Source of the DNA: Micrasema longulum
Taxonomy: Eukaryota > Arthropoda > Insecta > Trichoptera > Brachycentridae
Length of the DNA: 64,000 bases
NCBI GenBank assembly: GCA_022494885.1
Contig: JAGVSM010002388.1
Span: 558,001-622,000, forward strand
Reading direction: 5' to 3'
The notes under the pieces are model-generated. The model was not told where the DNA came from, searched no databases, and saw only the letters and a program-made list of their open reading frames with translations. Position numbers and translations under genes: made by a program. Below, piece by piece: positions 10,290 through 21,574 of this stretch. The first letter of the stretch is position 1. Each line of letters starts with the position of its first letter.

Positions 10290-10372
10290 GAATAGAATTG
10301 TGAAAGAGTGAGATTTGGTCCTCGAATTTTTGATCCGTGAGTCTACAACACAACCACGATACCTCAACCCTG
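10290..10372 (-). repeat. SINE-T copy, minus strand
   Basis: Reading the minus strand from 10372: CAGGGTTGAGGTATCGTGG, then GTAGACTCACGGATC and a degenerate B box. It abuts the tail of the SINE-C copy immediately before it, so one may have inserted into the other's tail. Confidence 0.5.
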
Positions 10373-10999
10373 TTATTATTTTCTTAATTTGTTAAAAAAA
10401 ATGTAATTCTGAACTTCGAGAAATGCACCGTTTTTTAGATACTCAATTTTTTTTGAACAACTGAATTGTTTGATCTTTTCTCTTAATGATTGAATCCAGT
10501 TTTTGTCCACAAAATTTATGCAAACTAAGAATAAGTTTTTGAATTCGAATTAATTTATTGATGTTAGCTAAGTTTAAGTCCCGATGGAGTTTTCTTAGTA
10601 TTTAGTGTGCATCAATGCACATTGCACATAAGACATCAACACACACAATCATACATATTACATTGTGTTTGCAAGATCTGAGTTAAACAAACAATTTGAA
10701 TCGTAAATACCCACACATGTAAAATAATGGTAAACATTAAATATGTACCAGTGTTAATTTGTTTCATACGTACAAAGTGAAATTCCGTGTTACTTAAAAT
10801 ATTTAAAAAAACTGAAAAAAATATTAAGGTTGCAAGGAAAGAATGGTCTAAGTCACTTTTTGGTCTAAATTGACTTATTTTTGCATTATTGTTATCAATA
10901 TTTGATACTATTGATTGGAAAATATAACGACAGAAGAAAATAAATAGGCAATTATCTATTTGCTCTTAAAATATAGCTCATAGGTAAAAAAAGGATATA
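10373..10999. other. AT-rich gap
   Basis: Nothing recognised. Confidence 0.4.
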
Positions 11000-11330
11000 A
11001 AATTACATTATTCCATGTTCGCTCCCTAGTTGGAGCATATGACATCCACAAGGGGAGCATATGGCATCCACAGAGATCCTCTTATCATCACTGTCGGCTG
11101 CCAGCCCCTGTGCATCCTCCCAAGTCAGGTTCGCGTCCCATAGTTCTGACATGAATTGCCGACGAACAGTCAGCAGTGGACGTCCAGGACGTTGAGAACT
11201 TGATGCCTTGTAGAGTAGGCAAGGGTGGTTAAGACTCTCCGAAGGCATCTGCAGCATATGGCCAAGTCAACCGCATCGTCTCCGCTTAATGACAGTTGTC
11301 ACCGGAGTTTGCTGCGTCCGTTCTCTTATG
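11000..11330 (-). pseudogene. LINE ORF2 C-terminal fragment, CR1/RTE-like
   Basis: The minus strand reads RRRCG, a stop, LGHML, then SSSQRPGRPLL and TWEDAQGLAADSDDKR. In intact relatives this C-terminal tail of APE-type LINE ORF2 has a tryptophan in a WLGH motif; here the tryptophan position is TGA. After the tail, a short segment around TGGATGTCATATGCTCC is duplicated at 11030-11065, giving a local direct repeat. It is a dead fragment with no reverse transcriptase domain attached. The family is inferred from the pattern; CR1-like and RTE-like groups both use it. Confidence 0.6.
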
Positions 11331-11454
11331 ACTTCATTCCCCCCAAAGTAAAACAAAAAAAAATTATGAGTATACAAGAAAAAAAAGTCAGATTAATTTT
11401 GCAAAATATTTTTAATGCTGGTGGCTTTTATAGTTTTAATCAAAGAGATAGAAT

Positions 11455-11640
11455 GAACAAATGGAAGAATTGAAGAAATATGGATGTTTAAACATAGGCA
11501 AACGGTGAATGTTACACAGTGTATAAAGTGGCCAATTGAACCAGCCAATGACAAGTCATAAGTCCTGTAAATGCCTAGACTTCCAAATTCCCATTTTTAA
11601 AATGTTCTTTTTCCCTGTTGCAATTTCTTACTCGGAAATT
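11455..11640 (+). mobile_element. FB-A element, partial
   Basis: Runs from GGAAGAATTGAAGAAATATG through GGTGAATGTTACACAGTGTA to CTTCCAAATTCCC and CCCTGTTGCAATTTC. The palindromic core has a one-base change, and both outer ends are missing. Confidence 0.65.
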
Positions 11641-11861
11641 TATTTAATCGTTTGTCTGTGTGTAATTAATTTATGTACGTTTTAATATGTTTACGTTATT
11701 TTCGTAAGTATGTTTTGAATTGGTCAACAGTATTTAAAAATCCATCTCCTCGACTCCTTTACTCTATGTTTCTCATTCCTTACCTTCTGACAGTGATCTT
11801 CTTTCATTTCCTTATTTAACATTTTATGTTTTTCTCTTTATTGTGTAACGTGTTCTATCAA

Positions 11862-12960
11862 ACTTGGCAAATAAATGTTTGTCGCAAGAAGCAAAAATTA
11901 GCAGTTTTAATGGAGTCCTGGTCCCGACTCAGACGTATGGAAGCGAAGTATGGACTTGGAAAAACAGGGATGAAAGTAGGCTGAATGCTGTCGAAATACG
12001 ATCTCTCAGGCAAATGTGTGGTAAAACTATGTACGGTAGATGCACAAATGTCCGTGCATTATGTAAGGCCGAGATAAGTATTATAGGCAAAATCAAGAAA
12101 GGAGTTCTGCGCTGGTTTGGACGTGTAGAGCGAATGGACTGCGAAAAAACGGCTAAGAATATTTACAATGCGAATGTTGATGGATGCAGAAATAGAAGAA
12201 GACCGAGAAAAACATAGCATGACTTTTATATTACTTTTATATTATTTCCATTTATGTCAATACGTTAGTAGTAGGTATACACACTTTTAAAAATCCCTTT
12301 TACTTTTTTTATTTTCATTTTTAAACTACTTTCATTTATATTTTTTTCTTCTTATTTTTTGCGCTAAAAACAGTTGATTGATAATCTTAGATCATAGAAT
12401 TAAGATTAGATATAATGATAATATACCTTATATTGAAATTACACTGGTCCATTAGAATTAAGTCTAACTGTATATACTATAATCGGCATTCACTTCGTAA
12501 CACTTCACTATAAATTATTATGAAAATAAAACTTTGTTATTAGTGTTACACAATTTTATTATTTTACAAGAACACTACTATAGTTTCGGAAGAGCACTCC
12601 TCCCATCGAAGGGTGATGTAAAACTAATATAGTAAACATAGAATATTGTTCACAATGTCATAGAATTTTAACAAAAAATAAAAAAATCAATCAGTAAAAC
12701 TTAGAGCAGGGAGTTTTTGTTCCCCTTATCTTTAATGTTTTCTCATTAAAAAAAATATAAAAAAATTTCCAAATCCATCAAATACTTGAAGATGGACAAT
12801 TTGGAATTTCGAAAAAATCGGCGCATGTGTATAAGAAGATGTATAAATGTAGAGGAAGCGAGTATGCAATAATAGAGTGATGAAGCGTTCTATCATCTCT
12901 GCTTACTCTTACTGAGAAACGGCGTGATGGTTTGTTGTTGTTGTTCTATCATTATATTTG
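11862..12960 (+). pseudogene. RTE-like LINE ORF2 C-terminus with insertion
   Basis: 11862-12225 encodes the C-terminal region of a LINE ORF2: YGSEVWTWKN, then LRWFGRVERMDCE and NRRRPRKT, with a clean reading frame up to a stop at 12217. Homology to the related copy at 36652-37030 resumes at about 12769 (AAATACTTGAAGATGG) and continues to the gene end and a GTTTGTTGTTGTTGTT tail near 12930-12950. The intervening 540 bp are an insertion. A very short 3' untranslated region and a short tandem-repeat tail are typical of RTE-clade elements. The end part carries frame disruptions, so it is inactive. Confidence 0.7.
12226..12768. mobile_element. Insertion within the RTE-like LINE, carrying FB-B (12482-12625)
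   Basis: These bases are absent from the corresponding place in the 36.8-kb copy, which instead has a short GGTCATGCAATGATTTAG segment. They include an uninterrupted FB-B copy at 12482-12625 that serves as the empty-site comparison for the FB-A insertion at 3.6 kb. The exact ends and any target duplication of the outer insertion could not be resolved. Confidence 0.5.
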
Positions 12961-13747
12961 TGAAAAAATTCAACTGGAAGTATAAAAGTATACTATTTTT
13001 ATATCAAATCTGTTGTTTTTCCTAGTGAAAATAAAATACGATTGAGGCTTATTTATCCACTTTCAGATCGAAGACGAGTTTTTTTTTTACAAAGATATAA
13101 GAAAAAAATTCCTTTCCCAAACCGTTTTTCTAAGCAGTTTATGAAATAAGAATTGAAAAAAAAAATCCTAAATGCATATTCATTCAAGTCATTGTTTACT
13201 GTGGTTTTCGAACGTTGTTGGTTCAATTGTTGTCTTTACAAAAAGACGATTATGTTTCAAAACCGGTTAACATAGAAAAGCCTAAAGTTATAATTTAAAA
13301 TATTTAATAACAGATAATGTTAGCAGTTACACGATAATTTGTTCAAAAAACGTCGACGTCGAAGAACTTTTCTAGGTGGTTTCTTTAATCTTGTTACCAA
13401 ATCAGTGCTCGCATCCTCAGCATAATAAAACAATAGTACCAACTGTTGCAATCGAAATTCCATGGATTAATTATACACCCTCTTCGTTATCTGTGACAAA
13501 TCTCCTCTCACCGAATGTTACTAATTACAATAATGGTTCTGGATAAAGCTGACCGCAACGGTGGCGTGGGTCCTGAGTGCGGGTGGAGCGTTTAGTTTCT
13601 GGGTCACACGTTGTGACGTAACACAATCGAAGGGAAAACTGAGGAGGTGCATTGCTACGGCAAGTTGGATATAAAAAAGGGTTTTCTTACATGCGGTAAA
13701 ATTTGAGCATTTAATTTAGGTTTTTCTAAAACATTAATAAAAAAATT
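12961..13747. other. Gap with a G+C-rich patch
   Basis: 13545-13665 is much richer in G+C than its surroundings and contains GGTGGCGTGGGTCCTGAGTG and TGACGTAACAC. A TATAAAAAAGGG string follows at about 13668. No open frame of note. An AAAACCGGTT string lies at 13257-13267. Confidence 0.4.
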
Positions 13748-13758
13748 ATTTAAATGAC

Positions 13759-14302
13759 ACATTATAACAGAGATTAAGAACATTTTGGAAAGTCTGGGCA
13801 TCTACAGAGTTTTTGACCTGTCATTGGCTGGTGTAAGTGGCCACTTTACACACTGTGTAACATTTACCATTCTGCCCATATTAAAACATTTATATTCCTT
13901 CAATTCTTTCATTTGTTGATGTTTGTGAAGTTAAAGAGCTGAAACCTTTATTTATACGGATGAGATCCATTTGATTTATTTATTCCACCTACATACTATG
14001 CACCGACTGTATTTAAATAAAAAATCGATTTCTATACTTGTTTTGCTATAAATAAATCTTCTACTATAAATAAAGATTTAAGCTCTTTAATTTCACAAAC
14101 GTTAACAGATGAAAGAATTGAAGGAATAAATATGTTCAAATAACGACAGAATGACGGCTCATAAGCCTTGTAGATGCCTAGACTTCTATCTTACCTTTTC
14201 TCTAATGTTTTTCATCTTTGTGGTAATACGTTAATATTAACAGCTTCCTAGAGAGTTGACTTTCTTGTCTACAAAAATTTCGACGAACTCAAAATATAGT
14301 TA
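13759..14302. mobile_element. FB-A foldback with 11-bp target duplication
   Basis: The left arm (13759 to about 13975) reads FB-A on the minus strand with TTACACACTGTGTAA at about 13849; the right arm (about 14080-14302) reads FB-A on the plus strand but has lost its palindromic core. The arms enclose about 100 bp of AT-rich DNA. ATTTAAATGAC is found exactly at 13748-13758 and again at 14303-14313, immediately outside the arms. This makes the whole 544-bp foldback the inserted unit here. Confidence 0.75.
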
Positions 14303-14313
14303 ATTTAAATGAC

Positions 14314-15101
14314 CTAAAATTTGGTAAGGTACCCAAAATATGATACTTAAAAAAAAAATATTCTATTCTAATTTTTTAAATAAACAAGAGTTTATTATGT
14401 GACGCGTTTTGATATTGTCTTAACTAGATTATGCACTTGTATATTTCATAAAAAAAGTTGAATTCCATCCAATAAAAGCATTTAATGTTGGATTCCTTAT
14501 CAAATTTTTATACGAAATTCTATCAATTATCTGCAAACACAATAAATAAATTAAATGACCTACTTTAAAACTTCCCAAGTTCACGTAAACGTGTGTTAAC
14601 AAAAACCTGTTACCAGCATCCGGATAGCCATGTTTTTTCGACGTTTAAAGCGTTTTTACGGTACTGGTTTCTACTTTAAAATCTCAGGAAAACACACCGA
14701 CTTGAACCTTACATACACATTTTTGTTGGTTAGTTTGATTGTCCATATATTAACAAAAAAAAACACTGAAATTCCTCTTTGTTGATCAACAACGGTATCA
14801 TTTTTTTTGTTTGTTAAACTAACTGGTACAAGAAGAAGTATAGAAAATTAACTACGAAAAACTTTTTCGGCATGAAATTCAAGATGTATATCGTCATGAA
14901 AAAATGTGTTGTTGGAATAATTAACACTGCTATTTTAAGCCTGTTGGTGGAAGTTTACGATAAAGTTGGCTGTAGTATTACCCGATAGAAAAAGGCTAAG
15001 ATAACACCATCTGTCGATAAACAGAGATAACTTTTGCACATCCCTGTTATTATAGGTTCACCTGAGTAAATCAGTATTCACCGCCTCCGGAAACATACAT
15101 A
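14314..15101. other. Gap, nothing recognised
   Basis: AT-rich. No gene or internal repeat recognised apart from sequence leading into the LTR-like copy at 15102. Confidence 0.4.
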
Positions 15102-15689
15102 TGTAGGGTTCATAGTCCATGGTCGATGACAAACATGTGCTAAATATCTTAACCTGAAATAATAGTGCAGAGACCAATGACGCAAGTCATAGTTTTCTAT
15201 ATAATCCAATACAACAATTATGCAACTCTCACAGTATTGCCCATAAAGCATTATCCTGCAGTACCATGGAAAAAATGAACAACAAAGGAACGCGGTCTGT
15301 AAAAATACTACAGGGCGCAGTCAACGCCCAGTCTTGTTCAGCACCAGTCAGCTCAGCCATTCCGAAGACTCAGCTTAACGCAGTCACTCAGTTGTTTAAT
15401 TTCAGTTACTTCAACTTCTCATCTTCATTACTCTCGCGCTTTACAACGCGATGTCATATATTTATTCAACATGCAATAAATCTGCATTTAAACCAAAACC
15501 TCACCTGTTATCCGACTCGGGAACGGAATCACCGCACCTAACCACAAGCAGAATCTTACACCCATCATCGTCGCAAGTGTTGTATCTTATTTGCCATGTA
15601 ATAGATATGCATTCAACAGCAACCTCGTGTGTTCTTAATCACAAACTACGGTAGGAGCTCTACAACCCTAAACAACCTAATCATTCACA
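15102..15689 (+). mobile_element. LTR-like element, copy 2
   Basis: Starts TGTAGGGTTCATAGTCCATG and shares with 8444-8927, in the same order, a CATTATCCTGCAGTACCATG-like block, AATGAACAACAAAGGAACG, GTCAGCTCAGCC, a CATGCAATAAATCTGCATTT polyadenylation-like region and ACAGCAACCTCGTGTG. It is about 100 bp longer than copy 1. The end is set at TTCACA by analogy. No internal retrotransposon genes adjoin it, so solo LTR or a non-autonomous element are both possible. Confidence 0.45.
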
Positions 15690-18110
15690 TATTATATGAC
15701 TTCAGTCGAGGTGATAAATGCCCTTGATGATGTTTAAAAAATCGGCAAAAAAGTGCCAATGACTCGGTGTAACAACTTGAAAACCTTTCCGACTCCGAAA
15801 AGTCATGAAAATCTACGACCCTAATTTTTTTCTTGATTATCGATCTGACAATATACGTACATTACATCACGACAAAGGCGTTTTTCACTCCACAAAAAAA
15901 AAATCTAAGAAATTCATTTTTATTTTGATTTACACAAAAGGGGTTAAAAGTATCATGCTAATAGTTTCAAAATGCTTCGGGCTCAAAAAAAAAATCATTT
16001 GTATGTTTTTTCATAAAAAAAGGAAATAACGTGTCGAATGTATCTACATTTAAATAAAATAAATGTCAAAATATTCATAATTCATTATCGCTGAAAGGAT
16101 TTCTCCCTCAGTTCTCTTGCCTCTCCTTTTTTATTTTGTTTTTCTTATGTAATGTGATTTATTTAATGTCACGTCTTGAGAGTCAAGAGTTGAGAAGAAA
16201 CGAAGAACTCTTGTCAGCGTAATGTATGAAGAATTTGGATTCCTTTATTTATATTTCTTTGTATCTAAAAAATAAATCTTTTGAAGCGAATTGTTTAACA
16301 AAAACATCTTATCTTTTTTGACTCAAAAAATAATCTAAACTTTTTAAAGAGTATCACGTTGAGAGCAGAATTTACTATTGTTATATTTTTGGCCAACACG
16401 TGTATTATTTAAACACACATCACTTTCAACACAAACACACCCTCATACTTTTGAAATACACTGACACACAAAATCTTTTTTTGTTTACTTTATTATTATT
16501 TTTTCGTATGAACATAATAATCTTTTATATTATTTCATCAATCAGAGGCCAGGCCCGTCTGGTGTTTATGTTTCACAGAAATAATACAAAAGGTATTTTT
16601 TGAATAATTTTTTCGGGTATCTTCCAGTATTAGCGTTTATTTGGTATTCCGGACCTCTTGCTTCTGCGTTGATTTTGCCCTCCATCACCTTCAACTAGAT
16701 GAAATAATAGTAAAATAAAGGTTTATGTTGAAATGTTCAAAACTTGAATTGGAAATTTCAATTGATGTGTTGACTTTTATTTACCGATTACCCATTTTAT
16801 TGCTCGTAACAATAACGTTCAGTTAAAAAATATTGGTTATCCATATTATGTTATTTTCTGTAAAAATTAAAAAATGGGTCACAAATTTTTTTTGAATTTC
16901 TTTTAATTTAATATTTACATATTTAAACATTTATGATTTTTTTATTATTACATATTTTTTTTTATAAATATTTTTTTTAAATTTTAAAAATAAAGGTATC
17001 TTTGTTTTTAAATTACGGATAACGTATACAGCACCATTTTTGTAATACAATTCCAGAAGGAATATTTATTATTTGCTGACAAAATATAAAAGACTCAAAA
17101 AATGCAAATTTTATTAATTTGAATTACTATTTAATTTAAGACGTTATTTATTATTATAATTATGGATAACTCACAAGTCGCTATTTTCGTAATAATGTGA
17201 TCCCTCAAGAGATCTTTGAAATCGATTAAGACTTGATATTGTAGCCGATTAAATGAGGATTAAAGGGGCAAATTTGAAGAAAGCATGTTACAGTTGCCAA
17301 CAAACAGCTGACTGTTATTTTAAATTCAAGATTCTTGACTATTTTAATAGCTTACTAACCGAATCTTTTGCGCAGATAATTTAAATCTGTTGATTTTGTG
17401 TGATTATAGTACCATTTTTTGAGTGCTTAATTCATCTTTATTACCTTAAGGTTCTACAGAAAAACAAAAGACGAACAATGAAACGATGCCCGGAGGGCCG
17501 ATCAACCGAAAAACCGATTTTCTGTAAGTTCCCAAGGTAAATAAAAAACGAAAAAACTGATGATTTTTTTTATTGGTTTTATTTAACGTGTTTTGCTGGC
17601 GTAATTTTTTGTTTTGTATTACTGTCAAATAACACCATAAATAATAGGAAAAAGTCCTTAAAAATGATGAAATTTTCCCTTAAAACATGTTTGATGGTGA
17701 AATTGAGTTTTGTAGTAATGCAAGTTACACAACGTTTTCCTCATATTTCTTAATACAGCCTTGCGCCTTTCTTGACAGAACTAATTTGTAAAGTCACAAC
17801 CGTATTGTATTTAAGGTAAAACCTAATGTTGACGAAGGACTATTAGACCCGAAAACTATATTGCCACTTTTTAGGCGTGAATTTATAACTATTACTTATT
17901 ATTGTAGTTTATGGGATCCCATATTATATAATACAGCTGGGTCGGTCATGAAAATAGGTCTTCCTGAAATTTTGTTCAACAGAATTTATACTATGGAAGT
18001 TTTTCTTGTGGTTCTATTAGAAAAATTTCCGTAAGAAACACAAAAAAAGTAATAATAATTAAGAAAAATTTGTGAATAATGCAGCTTCCTAAAAAAATAC
18101 ATGTGTTTTG
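15690..18110. other. Sparse AT-rich region
   Basis: No gene or window-internal repeat was recognised over about 2.4 kb. There are long A/T runs (for example around 16.9-17.0 kb), and at 17829-17856 a TTGACGAAGGACTATTAGAC segment leading to CCGAAAAC, one of the CTGACGA/GAAA-type motifs listed in the findings. Confidence 0.4.
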
Positions 18111-18365
18111 TCCGTCTCATGGTCTGATGGTCAACGCGTTTGCTTGCCATGCAAAAGGTGTTGAACGCAATTCTCGACATGAAAACGTGAAAAATTTATT
18201 AAATAATGTTTTTTTCACTAGAATATTTCAAAGCTCTTGGATTGGTGCTTGCACCATAAGACTGATCATCTTACCTTCTCGCAACAATAATAATCATGAC
18301 ACCCCGAAGTTGGTTTTCATCGCTGTAATATATAAACCATTAAGTGCGGAAAAGAACGATAATTG
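18111..18365 (+). repeat. SINE-C copy, divergent
   Basis: Head TCATGGTCTGATGGTCAACG (A-box-like), degenerate B box (GAACGCAATTCTCG), body AAGACTGATCATCTTACC and AACCATTAAGTGCGG. More diverged than the 7.5- and 10.1-kb copies, with an internal deletion before the TGATCATCTT block. Confidence 0.6.
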
Positions 18366-19189
18366 TTATTACATATATTTAAAAAAACTTGAGAAGATAT
18401 TTTAGAAGTCTGAGTATTTAAAGGACATACAATTGTTTTTATACAAGTTGCCTTTATTTCTTATAGATAAAAAATTTAACATACCGTGAGAATAAATGAG
18501 TTAAAAGGTTGAATAAAATAAACCGATAACCTAAGATTTTAGAAAAATTTTGTTTCTTTAAAAAAAAGATTATATAAATATAATTTCAAATAAGTTTATC
18601 TTTTATGTTAGATTTTTAAGCTAGTTTGTGTTTTTATTATAATGAACAAATGCCCATCCAATTACGAGAAGAAAATAAACGAATCCTCTCTTCTAGTAAA
18701 CATATATAATTTGCATAAAGATCACTGTCTCTAGACTAGACAGAATGTCTCCAGCTAATCGCTTCAAGACGCACACAACGTTTATCCGAGAGAAGAAAAA
18801 TACGAATACCATGCCATAAAATATAAGTTCTCCAAAAACATACAAACCATTCTAAGTATACCGAAATTTTAACTTTTCAGACCTCTATTTACCTCGGACT
18901 TTTTAAACCTTTATTGGGTAAACCACTATCGATATTTTATAAATATTAATTCATTATTATAACTCTATAGATACAAATAAGTATTATGATAAAATTTTGT
19001 ACTGTTTTTGGTAAACGCAGTCATGTTTATTTGACCTAAAGTGTACTTCTAAACTTCCTGCCGCAAAAAATCGAAGAGGAAACATGACCTATAAGCAGAG
19101 GACATGATCTTTCTAGTAATACATATAATAATTATCACATGCTAATACTGGTAAAATAAAACCTTATTTCTTCCTTTTATAGATCCGAA
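18366..19189. other. Gap, nothing recognised
   Basis: AT-rich sequence; no repeat or coding signal recognised. Confidence 0.4.
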
Positions 19190-19655
19190 AGATCTCTATC
19201 CGACTCCTGTGAAGTTGACAACCAGCTATCCCGCAACATTTTCAGTGGTCTGCCTGAGGGTCTTTTTCCTTCGGGGTTCCCTTGAAGCACCATACGTGGA
19301 AGCCTGTTTTTTAGCATTTTGTCGATTTTTTATTCAATTATTGCCTTTTCTGTCCTCTTCACCTCACGTTGCCTTCCGTACTACACGTGCTATGAATAAC
19401 CGTGCTTTTATGCGATCTTGTATCGTATTTTCAGCGATACACTCTAGAGTTTGCATTTCCGAGGTCCTGTTCCAGATTCTGTTTTGGATGTAGTCGCTCT
19501 TGCCTCAAATTTGTATGTGGCTATTGACCTTATAAATGTTAAGTAGATTGCTACCTTACTGTTGAGTCTCATGTGTTTGTTTCTACATACCGGATTTCTG
19601 AGACATCCAGACACCGAAGCAGTTGTATTTATTTGTTTGCTAAAAAAATACATTT
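19190..19655 (-). pseudogene. LINE ORF2 C-terminal fragment
   Basis: The minus strand contains AIYLTFIRSIATYKFEARA, matching the Y..I.PIATYG.E.W region downstream of the LINE reverse transcriptase, and about 250 bp later RLPRMVLQGNPEGKRPSGRP, matching the G+R+..GRP region near the ORF2 end. The two lie in different frames with stops between them, so the copy is dead. No reverse transcriptase core is present. The 94-codon plus-strand frame in this interval is its antisense shadow. Confidence 0.6.
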
Positions 19656-19911
19656 AAAAACATTAATTGAATTGTTTACATCGCTACAGGCAAAATATTT
19701 AAAAAAATTCAAAATTAATTATAGGTTTAATGATCCGAAGAAAAGATTGCTGATATTTATTCAATGGCAGAACATAACAATATTGTTTTTTTAAATAATG
19801 GCGGAAAATAAGTTTTTTAGGTAAAACTAACAAAATTATGCATTTGTAATTAAAAACGTCTACTCGTATGTTCGACTTAATCAAAGATTCATGATTAAAT
19901 TGTAAGTTTTA

Positions 19912-20065
19912 TGGCAGCTACCGTAGTGTACTGACTTAGAGTTAACTGTTAGAGCCTTAGATGTTTACCTCAAAGACTGGAATTTCGGGATCAATACCCG
20001 GTGAGATCACAATAACTAAAAGTTGTTATCCCTTAGCCTGGGTGTTCTGTTTTGTAACATCTCTT
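19912..20065 (+). repeat. Divergent SINE-B copy
   Basis: The B-box region TCGGGATCAATACCCGGTGA is followed by GATCACAATAACTAAAAG and CCTGGGTGTTCTG, the same order as in the well-preserved SINE-B copies (CCCGGTGAGAACACAAAAAT, then CCTGGGTGTTCTG). No poly(A) tail. Confidence 0.5.
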
Positions 20066-20569
20066 TTTTTGGGTTTTTTGACGCATTTTGGTGAAAAAAA
20101 GGTAATGTTTTCAACAACAAAAAAAACAACGCAATTCTGATCGCCTTAATTTTAAAATAAATCGTGTAATATTAAAAACAACTAGCAAAATAATGTAATA
20201 ATTACGTTCGTTTTCGGAAAGCTTAGCGTGATAATAGTCTCGAAGCAATACGTGGAATATCATTAGTCGTATCGTAAAACTATTTCAACTTTATTAGCAT
20301 GAAACCACTATCGCACTCAAAATAACATCGTTATATCTTATTCACGATATTCAGATTCGTATAATCAAACCGAAAAATCATTATTTTAATAATCCTCATC
20401 CTCTTTAAGAATAAACTATTATTTTTTTGTTGAGTTTTTGTACAAATAATTTACAAATATGGTTTTCATTTTATTGTAAAATCCAATAAAAAGAACAGAT
20501 ACACAACGGTTGGGTTTAAAAAAAAATTGACTGTCTCAAATTTGATCAAACATTTCGAATTTATATAAG
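20066..20569. other. Gap, nothing recognised
   Basis: AT-rich, no feature recognised. Confidence 0.4.
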
Positions 20570-20730
20570 TTAGTGACGGCTCTTGTTAACATTTTACCGC
20601 TTGGTATCATGATAAAGATACTAGTTAAAACGCCAACTTTCCGTTTCGGGTTACGGGTTCCATTTTCGGTGAAATCTCAATAATTAAATGTGTTTTTTTT
20701 CAGATCTAGGTATTTATGTAAGTTGTAATT
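20570..20730 (+). repeat. Possible divergent SINE-B copy
   Basis: GTTACGGGTTCCATTTTCGG followed by TGAAATCTCAATAATTAAA resembles the B-box and following region of SINE-B. The head is too degraded to be certain. Confidence 0.35.
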
Positions 20731-20833
20731 ATTAACCATTGCAATAAGAGATGTGGGTTTAAAAAAAAATCTTTATCAATCAAAAAGATTCTGAAGTAAC
20801 AATTTATAATTAAGATTACAAATTGTAATGATA

Positions 20834-20920
20834 AGGCAGGTTCAGTTAGTTAGATGGCTAACTGTGAAACCTGGTGTCGCTGGTTCTATTCCCACTTGTT
20901 GCAAGTAAAAAAATCAACAT
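20834..20920 (+). repeat. tRNA-like SINE head
   Basis: GGCAGGTTCAGTTAGTTAGA gives an A-box-like start, and TGGTTCTATTCCC at about 20881 is B-box-like, about 40 bp apart. I cannot pair a 7-bp acceptor stem, so this is more probably a SINE head than a tRNA gene. It resembles the tRNA-like block at 44642-44713 in layout. Confidence 0.45.
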
Positions 20921-21574
20921 ATATTTTTTCTAAATTTAATTAGGTGTTAGGAAGTCTAACTTTTTTCAATACTATCTCTTTCCCATTTACTGACAAGCCA
21001 GGCCAGGCCAAGCTGAGGTAAAGACATTTTATTTATTTGACGGGTCACACATAATTTTGTGAATTGCGGCTACTGTGTCTTTGGCGTTTGTGATGAATGG
21101 TAGATATCCATGATTTTGTTTTAAATAAAATAATTAAAATAAATATTATTTTAAAAAGTCAAAATATAAAAAGGTTTGGATCCCCTGGTAAATTAGTCGA
21201 TATGTATGCACTATGTGCATATCACAGTGATTCAAAGCACAGGTACCATTTTGCGTAGCGAACAGATTGGCGGTGTAGGTAAGTTTTAGGTTTAAAGTAC
21301 TAGTAGCGAATCTTAATTGATCATTTATTGCACTTTTTGAACACTTTTTTAAACAGACCATTCAACATCTCTATGCACACTTATTTACTGGCACCAGCAC
21401 TAGCAACTTTTAACTGTCGATATTTTTGTTTGTTTTAGGAATAAAGACATTGTTTGATTGAGTGATTTGAATACGTTATGTACGTTTAAGCAGTTTTATA
21501 TCAATATTAAACAAAAATCAATCCATCAATTCGTACGGAATGACAAAAGTCTAAGAAATTGTTTTTAAAAAATA
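20921..21574. other. Gap, nothing recognised
   Basis: AT-rich; a 71-codon minus-strand open frame near 21.15-21.36 kb is not recognised. Confidence 0.35.
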
